Shown here piece by piece: positions 58,215 to 64,000 of a stretch of DNA of 64,000 nucleotides (position 1 is its first letter; each line of letters begins with the position of its first letter). Source of the stretch: Apodospora peruviana (lineage: Eukaryota > Ascomycota > Sordariomycetes > Sordariales > Lasiosphaeriaceae); the NCBI GenBank assembly GCA_033439685.1, contig JAUEDM010000001.1:2480001-2544000 (forward strand), read 5' to 3'. The notes beneath the pieces are model-generated. The model saw only the letters and a program-made list of their open reading frames with translations. It was not told the DNA's origin and searched no databases. Both the position numbers and the translations under genes were made by a program.

Positions 58215-58738
58215 GATTATCATTGTGTGTTGCGTGCTTTTTAAAGCGATGTATTGTTTTATTTTTGGGACATTTCTTTGTTGCGTTGTTGAGATTGCTG
58301 AAGAGTCATAACGAGTATTGTATTGAAACTTGTGGGGTCTTTACTCTGATGGAGGAAACTGAAAGGCAGGCGGAATAAAAAATTGCAAAGGAACTGGAAT
58401 GGCAAAGGGAGTGGAAAGGATGGTAATAATCGGGGCTGGACATTTCTCGCCAGCACGACCGGCGGTGTTTATCGGTATTCATATTCATTTTTGCACGTTT
58501 CATTGCTTCCGTTTTCTGCACTGTTCTTTGTTTTTGGTGAAGCATTCGTCAGTGATGATTGCACGGAAGACTATCACGTACAGTTGCCAAAGAAGGATGA
58601 AGTCGAAGCTACCTGTCTAGTGGAGGCGGTAATATGATATGGTAGGAGATTGATACCTATTTCTTTTAAAGTACTGGTAAAATTGAATATAGTATTGCAT
58701 TGACTACTACTGAATACCTCCATATCACAACTAGCATG
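58215..58738. terminator. Shared 3' region of LMBD1-type and ANCHR-like genes
   Basis: A 524 bp region between convergent stop codons. No coding sequence is supported. Confidence 0.4.
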
Positions 58739-60100
58739 TCATCTATGAAACTTGACCCATCTATGACCCCTTTCGTCGTAGCCAGCCGAAGGCCCGATGT
58801 GCATATCCCTCCAGCACCTGGCGCAAAAGACATCATCGTTGCAGCCGACGCAGCGGACGGTTGCGTCGTCAAGGCAGACTATGCACCAGGTTTTCTGGTC
58901 CTCGTCTGTATACCCTGCCCCCTTTTTTGACTTTCTTTTTGAGTCGGGCTGACGGTCCTGGGGCTGGAAGGTAGGCGCCAGCGGGAGGCCGAACGCGTCG
59001 ACGGCGATACCTTTGAGCGAGGCCATTCGGGTGGATATGTCGTTGGCGAAGTCAAATGATTTTTGATCATCATTGTCATCGCTGAGCGGGGACGACGGGA
59101 CGTCTGGGAGTATAAACGAAGGGGCGGCATCTCCTTCGTCATGACCGGTATCGTCTCCTGCCGTCGGTGGCGCCGTGATAGATTTTGACTTGTTGTCGGC
59201 ATTTGAGTTTGCCCCGGAGCTACTAGGAGGTCCACCGGGCTCGTCAGAAGTCTCCTTATCAGCAGCCCGGTCCTCGGATATAGCTAGCTGGTCCCGCGCT
59301 TGGGAGAGTATCCTTTCTACTTCGTGGGTCATCTGCTCTCCCTCGGATTCATCATCATCCACATGATCTGAAGCTTTGCCGGTGGTAGCTTGGGTTATCT
59401 CCATGGAGACGACGCTAGAAGCTGATGCCGGATCCGTCTTATGTATCTGTTCTAGAAGGGCTGATACTTTCTTTGCCTCTCCACCGGGGTCAAACTTTGG
59501 GTATGTATCAAAGTCCTCATCACCGCCGAGATCAAACTCCCCTAGGCCCTCTAGAAGATCGTCTAGAGCTTGCTGGTCGTCATCACCTGCTTGGAGAAAC
59601 GGGAGATATGCGTCATCGTCGTCGGACAACTGTTGCTCGGCATTTGTGATACTCGGGTATCCGTCAGCAGGTCCCTGGTACGCCTGCTGCTTTTTATCTT
59701 GTCTTTGTGCGGACCGCGCTGCCGGTGTTGCTGCAGGCGGTTGAGGCTGTGAACTTGACAATGCTCCCTTATCTGCGCCGTGGCCGCTGTCTGACTGGCT
59801 CCGGAGGATGCGGAGTCGTTCTGCCAAGGCATCTTCTCTTCTAGGAGCCGCAGATGGTCCAGCAGTATCTTGTTCTGTAGATATGCTTGGAGCCGTACTG
59901 ATGCTTTATCACAATTTTGGTTCAGCGGAGCTCCCATGAAGTGTTAATGAAATAGCAGCAAGATTTTAAAATTCAACAGTATCAAAATTAATGATTGGGC
60001 AGGTTTACATTGCACTTTTGTCAAGCGTAACGCTCGTCGGTTTGAGAGCATTTAGCCGCTCGAGAAGAGACTGGTCATCACTCGGTCGAGGGGAGGCCAT
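58739..60100 (-). CDS. ANCHR-like zinc-finger protein (ZFYVE19-related)
   Basis: A likely relative of the abscission/NoCut checkpoint regulator ANCHR. Exon 1 is 60100-60009 (MASPRPSDDQSLLERLNALK), then a 111 bp intron, then exon 2 59897-58739, giving 416 residues. The N terminus has two matching leucine-rich stretches (SLLERLNALKPTS and ALAERLRILRSQS), as in this family. The middle is acidic and Ser/Asp-rich. The C-terminal zinc finger at about 365-410 has Cys pairs (CIVC, CVGC, FCARC) followed by CWRDMHIG and HRW, resembling the B-box/FYVE-like finger of ANCHR. Role inferred from domain order; the yeast-type function is not established. Confidence 0.8.
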
Positions 60101-61788
60101 CGTGAGGCACAGGAGAGATGGCAAGCAAGCCCTAATGGGCAGGTGACTGGGCGCCCTCCTCTGCTGCTGAGTTCGAGAATTCGGGTTGCACAAGTCCCCC
60201 GCAGGTAGAAAACGGTCTTCAGGTTCAGAGCATGTGGAATCTCAAACTGCCAAGAAGGCACATCACGAGGCGAACAACCTGTATGGGTCTCGCGGTCGGT
60301 GGTGCCTAATAAACCGTGGAGAACTGGAGATGCGGTTCCGGGCTGACAGAGGAATTCCGGATGGATGTGGGCTGTGAGGATGATGGGGCCGGTGCGGGGT
60401 GCCGAGTGTTCGGATATCGGAAAGACAAACAAATTGTTTTCTCACTTGGTACATTACTTACTGTATATTTATTGTGTAACCTGGTGTGCCTGGCTTGTGA
60501 GTTCCACGTCTTTGACTTTGTGATCGGCAATGAGATTGGACCGAATGACCAGACGGTGACGGATTGGATCAACTTTAGGCGTAAACCAACAAGTAGGATC
60601 AGATGGAACAAAGAAGACCCAAACCGGTAGGTGTTCATTTGACTTGCACAGCCACACTTGCACTCCACGATGCACGCTGCACTTGGCGCAGCCGACGGAT
60701 CGGATTTTCTTCATTAACGTGAGGCAGCCAGCAACCTGTCTTTCGCCGGTCAGAGTTTGGGGTCGAAATCGATTCGAGACCTGCCCCACGATATTTAAAA
60801 GAAAACTGTTGGTCGGCCCTATCGGATCAGGGTCTCCATCAGGGTCCTCGCCAAAATCGGAATCTGATGTTGGGCAGAATGCGGAGCAGGGGGCAGTGCG
60901 GTGGAGAGAGAAACCTGCCCGAACGTGATTGACTGAACCACACATCAGCGGACGTCATTCTGGGGTATCGCTGAGGGACATTCCAGTGTCTCTGCAGTTT
61001 GGTGTGCTTCCAGGTCCATTGCCACACCTTGAGGGCAAAAATGACGTCTTCAACTTCTGCCAGTGGTTGCTACCTCACACTCAACCAACCGGACCCGAAT
61101 TGCCGATTGCCGATTGCCGTGCTTCAGCCTGGAAGTGTATCAAGATGAAGAATTATAACTTCATCCCGAGCTATTGTTTACAGCTATATCGGCCATCCCC
61201 AGCGGAAAGCTACCTTTTTACGGATATAGTTCTTCTCACTGTAAACGCACTGCCTTGAAGTTTAAAAGCAGGGCCGATAATGAGTCGACGGCCGAGGTGG
61301 CCTTGAGTGTTTGTTCGGTGTCATCCATTTCGATCCAACGCGAAAGCGCAGCCTTGGCGTGACAAGGCTTAGGTGTGATTTTCGACCCTCCAAGTCATCA
61401 GACTTGGTTTAGCCTTTCCAAAGACCGCAAGTTTCCGCCACTACTGAGCGTCTTGGCATACATAATCTCTCGCATCATTGAAATTTAGTGGCTGAACAGT
61501 GACAAACGGTCGCAGGAACGAAAGTTTCCCTGGGCAAAGCGTATCCAGCGTATCCATCCGACTCTGTCCTTCTTTGCCCTATATTACATCGTGACAGCCT
61601 TCCCAGTCCTTCCCCGACTCACGCCACAATTCATCAATTTTGTTACAACCACTGAAAGGGTAGTACACAACACCTACTTCATACGAATACTTTATCTTTT
61701 GGGCGAGACCCTGCAGCTTACCGTGATTGGCTGTCGCCAGTCTTTCCTATTCCCATTCGACGCCTTTATTTCCGCACACAACAACAAA
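60101..61788. promoter_or_regulatory. Long divergent promoter region
   Basis: A 1.7 kb region between the ANCHR-like gene and the secreted-protein gene. Short open frames on both strands overlap each other and show no protein character. The last 60 bp before 61789 form a T/C- and CA-rich leader. Confidence 0.4.
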
Positions 61789-62969
61789 ATGAGATACATC
61801 ATTGCCCTCTTTTTATCAGCGCTCGCCGCTTTCGCGACCGTCAGCGCGCTCGTCGCAGCACCACCGGGTTCCGACCTCGCACGGCGTGAGGAACCTGTGT
61901 CGTTCCTGGAGCGAGGTGCGCAATTGTACGAAGACCTTTGGAAGCGTAGGGGAGGCGGAGGTGGAGGTGGCCGTGGTGGAGGCGGCGGCAGTAGCAGCGG
62001 TGGCAGCAGTGGTGGTAGCAGTAGCAGTGGCGGCAGCAGCAGCTCCGGCTCCTCCGGCGGGTCGTCTTCCGGAGGCAGCTCTGGTGGTGGTGGTGGTACT
62101 ACAAGTTCTACAGGGTCAGTCTCTTCAGATTCATATAATAGCCCAGGTCGATCAAGCACAAGCACAAGCACATCATCTGGCTCGTCCACCAGTTCATCCC
62201 GCGGCGGTTGGCGGGAATGGGTTGCCGGCCTAGGGTCGAATAGAGGTGGTCGTGGTGGAGGCCGTGGACGTGGTGGCTCATACTCATCGTCTGGAAGGAC
62301 CGGTATCTCGTAGGAGACTCCTTTTGAGGGCCCCTACGATGTTCCCATGCTCGAGAATATTGCTGCTAACAAAATGGTCACAACAGGCCCGGCAGAGGTT
62401 CTTCTTCATCGTCCGGTGGCGGCCTAACAACCACCGGCAGCGGTCCTCGCCCTGCTTATGGCGGTGGCAGGTACTACGGAGGCGGCGCGGCCGTCCCATA
62501 CCGCGCTGGGGGCAGGTCGCCGTCGGGCATCGCGCCGTTCTTCCTCGGCGCCGGTCTTGCGCTTGCGTTCTGGCCAGGCATCTGGCTCCACGGCGCCTAT
62601 TTGTACAACTATAACCACCCATACAGCTTCTACAACCACAGCAGCCAGGCCAACGAGACGAAGCCTGTTAAGTGCGGCTGCGAGCCCGAGGTCGTGTGCA
62701 GCTGCGACGAGAACTCGAACAGCACTTACCTGAACGATCTTATCGGAGATGGCAGCTACGCCAATCTCAACAAGTCTTTGATCACCGTCGCCGACGTGAA
62801 CGGCACAAGCACGATCCTGATCAACGGTACTCTGCCCATGGGCACGACAGCGGCGGGAGGCGACGAGGACCCGTACGACTCTGCTGGTGCCGGTGTCCAG
62901 GCCCTGCTGAACAACGTCGGCTGGTGGCCGGTTGTTGCGACTGTGGTTGCTATGGTGTTCCTCAACTGA
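61789..62969 (+). CDS. Gly/Ser-rich secreted protein with probable GPI signal
   Basis: An extracellular or cell-wall protein of unknown function. Exon 1 is 61789-62309, then a 77 bp intron (GTAGGA..ACAG), then exon 2 62387-62969, giving 367 residues. A signal peptide (IIALFLSALAAFATVSALVA) is followed by a KR-type processing-like site and a long Gly/Ser run (about 55-105). A second Ser/Thr/Gly run and a GGRGRG patch follow. The conserved-looking C-terminal domain has FFLGAGLALAFWPGIWLHGA, a Cys cluster (KCGCEPEVVCSCDEN), several N-glycosylation sites (NKSL, NGTS, NGTL) and a hydrophobic tail (WWPVVATVVAMVFLN) that fits a GPI-anchor signal. I recall similar uncharacterised Pezizomycotina proteins. 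The exon-1 donor is set by frame. Confidence 0.82.
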
Positions 62970-63353
62970 GGAGGACATGAAAAGGAGGCCTTGTACTATA
63001 TTAATGACATTTGAGATGGGCTACTCTTATTTTTGGTTCGTGGCGTTTTGGATTGATACCAAGAGTTTCTCGACAGCAATAGCGGCGTTTTGGGGCTATA
63101 TAGGGGGTTCGAGCAGAGAGGATTGATGACCGTGTATTAATTTCTCTTCTGGGCGGACCTCGTCTTTTTTTTTTTTTTTAGCTTTATCCACGACGACTAC
63201 TTTTTTGCGTAAGCCAATATCAACAATTGGATTACAGATAGATGAGGGACTCAATATTTTGCCTTCTTGGTTCAGATTACCTGGGTATCAAGTGATAAAT
63301 ATGCTAAACTGTGTAATCATTCGAGTATGTCCAATATCCCGCGACACCATCAA
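62970..63353. terminator. Shared 3' region of secreted-protein and glycosylase genes
   Basis: A 384 bp region between convergent stops. It contains a 15-base T run at 63165-63179. Nothing else is seen. Confidence 0.4.
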
Positions 63354-64000
63354 TCATGCTGCCTCTCCTACCTTCCCTGGCGCCGTAGGGACCTCGCCAT
63401 TCTTCCTCTCCGCCCTTCTCTTGTCGACCCAACCCCCTAACCCCCTCCATATCCTCTCCTTTTCCGGCGGCTTAAGACTCGCCGCCAATCCGCTCGTGCT
63501 AGTCGCGACAAACACCCTCGCCCCTTTCCATCCCCCGTCAATAACCCCCATATTCTCCCCTTCATCCTGCCACCCATACCTAAACTCGCTCGCCTTGATA
63601 CTCCGCCCATGCCTCACCCGCCACAGACTCTCCCAGATGCTCTTACCAACAACACAAACGCTCTCGGGCCGCCACCGGCGGACTTTTTCTTCGAGAATTT
63701 CCACTCCAGCATCCATCTCGCTTTTGGACAGCTCGGCACCGTTGCGGCTCGGCCGTGAGACAATGTTGGTCAGTCCGAGAGAGTAAAGCTGTGGCATGTT
63801 CCTGTCTTCGGCTGCGGCGCACAGCCGGGGAGTGACGCCCGACGAGTGAAGCAGGCGCCAGAAGAGGTTGGTCGGGTGCGCGTAGGCGTGCCCCGTGCGG
63901 GCGGTCTGGATGCCCGGGTTGAGGCCGACGAAGAGGACGAGGAGGTTTTCTGCGAGGGCGTCGGGCAGGTGTGAGAGGTGAGCGTATGTTGAGGGAGCGG
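63354..64000 (-). CDS. TDG/MUG-family G/T(U) mismatch DNA glycosylase (5' end outside window)
   Basis: A base-excision repair enzyme that removes uracil or thymine from mismatches with guanine. The frame is open from 64000 to the stop at 63354 (about 215 residues), and the N terminus lies beyond the right edge. Motif 1 is LFVGLNPGIQTARTGHAYAH, with the Asn of GLNPG in the position found in MUG/TDG enzymes. Then comes HPTNLFWRLLHSSG. The later block GLTNIVSRPSRNGAELSKSE and VVGKSIWESLW matches the second conserved block of MUG. The C-terminal part (ATSTSGLAASLKPPEKERIW) fits the fungal family. The N-terminal extension cannot be judged. Confidence 0.9.
   Translation of the reverse strand, partial: APSTYAHLSHLPDALAENLLVLFVGLNPGIQTARTGHAYAHPTNLFWRLLHSSGVTPRLCAAAEDRNMPQLYSLGLTNIVSRPSRNGAELSKSEMDAGVEILEEKVRRWRPESVCVVGKSIWESLWRVRHGRSIKASEFRYGWQDEGENMGVIDGGWKGARVFVATSTSGLAASLKPPEKERIWRGLGGWVDKRRAERKNGEVPTAPGKVGEAA

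Noticed and set aside
1..64000. CRISPR arrays, bacterial operons, prophage or integrase genes
   Set aside because: The window is eukaryotic, with spliced genes throughout; no regularly spaced direct repeats or such genes were seen.
1..64000. Secondary-metabolite cluster (PKS, NRPS, terpene cyclase)
   Set aside because: No backbone or tailoring enzymes are present; the genes are housekeeping functions.

Overview
The window is nuclear DNA of a filamentous ascomycete (Pezizomycotina, most likely a Sordariomycete). This is judged from the short 48-80 bp GT..AG introns with CTRAY branch points, compact convergent/divergent gene pairs, CT-rich leaders, and the set of fungal housekeeping genes. The species was not identified.

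Left part (1-8 kb): the 5' end of eIF4E (cut by the window edge) is divergent from the six-exon gene for the ribosome-associated Hsp70 SSB. Downstream of SSB lies an AT-rich tract with a tRNA-like A-box motif, and then a decayed inverted Hsp70 fragment. A small conserved fungal protein follows at 7.5-8.0 kb.

Middle (8-21 kb): about 13 kb almost without genes. The only gene I can support there is a 63-residue Cys/His-rich protein at 14.36 kb, which has a clear TATA box and a fungal-type leader.

Right part (21-64 kb): dense housekeeping genes. In order they are RPB1 (Pol II largest subunit, with a degenerate CTD), a ~390 bp MITE-like element, SWD1 (COMPASS), THG1 (tRNA-His guanylyltransferase), TMA23 (nucleolar G-patch protein), a C2H2 zinc-finger gene and an unrecognised C-terminally hydrophobic protein gene, RSC4-like tandem bromodomain protein, CKS1, ERO1, USB1 (U6 snRNA phosphodiesterase), PAL1, CFT1 (cleavage/polyadenylation), an LMBD1-type membrane protein, an ANCHR-like zinc-finger protein, a Gly/Ser-rich secreted protein with a probable GPI signal, and a TDG/MUG-family DNA glycosylase cut by the right edge. 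Many of these act in gene expression (transcription, chromatin, 3'-end formation, U6 and tRNA maturation, translation), but there is no sign of an operon or a dedicated gene cluster.

The strongest anomaly is at 33.0-36.2 kb. Two adjacent genes carry six reading-frame breaks, and every one is of the kind made by loss of a single base, while all flanking genes are intact. Either two neighbouring genes have decayed in the same way, or the consensus sequence there has local single-base deletions.
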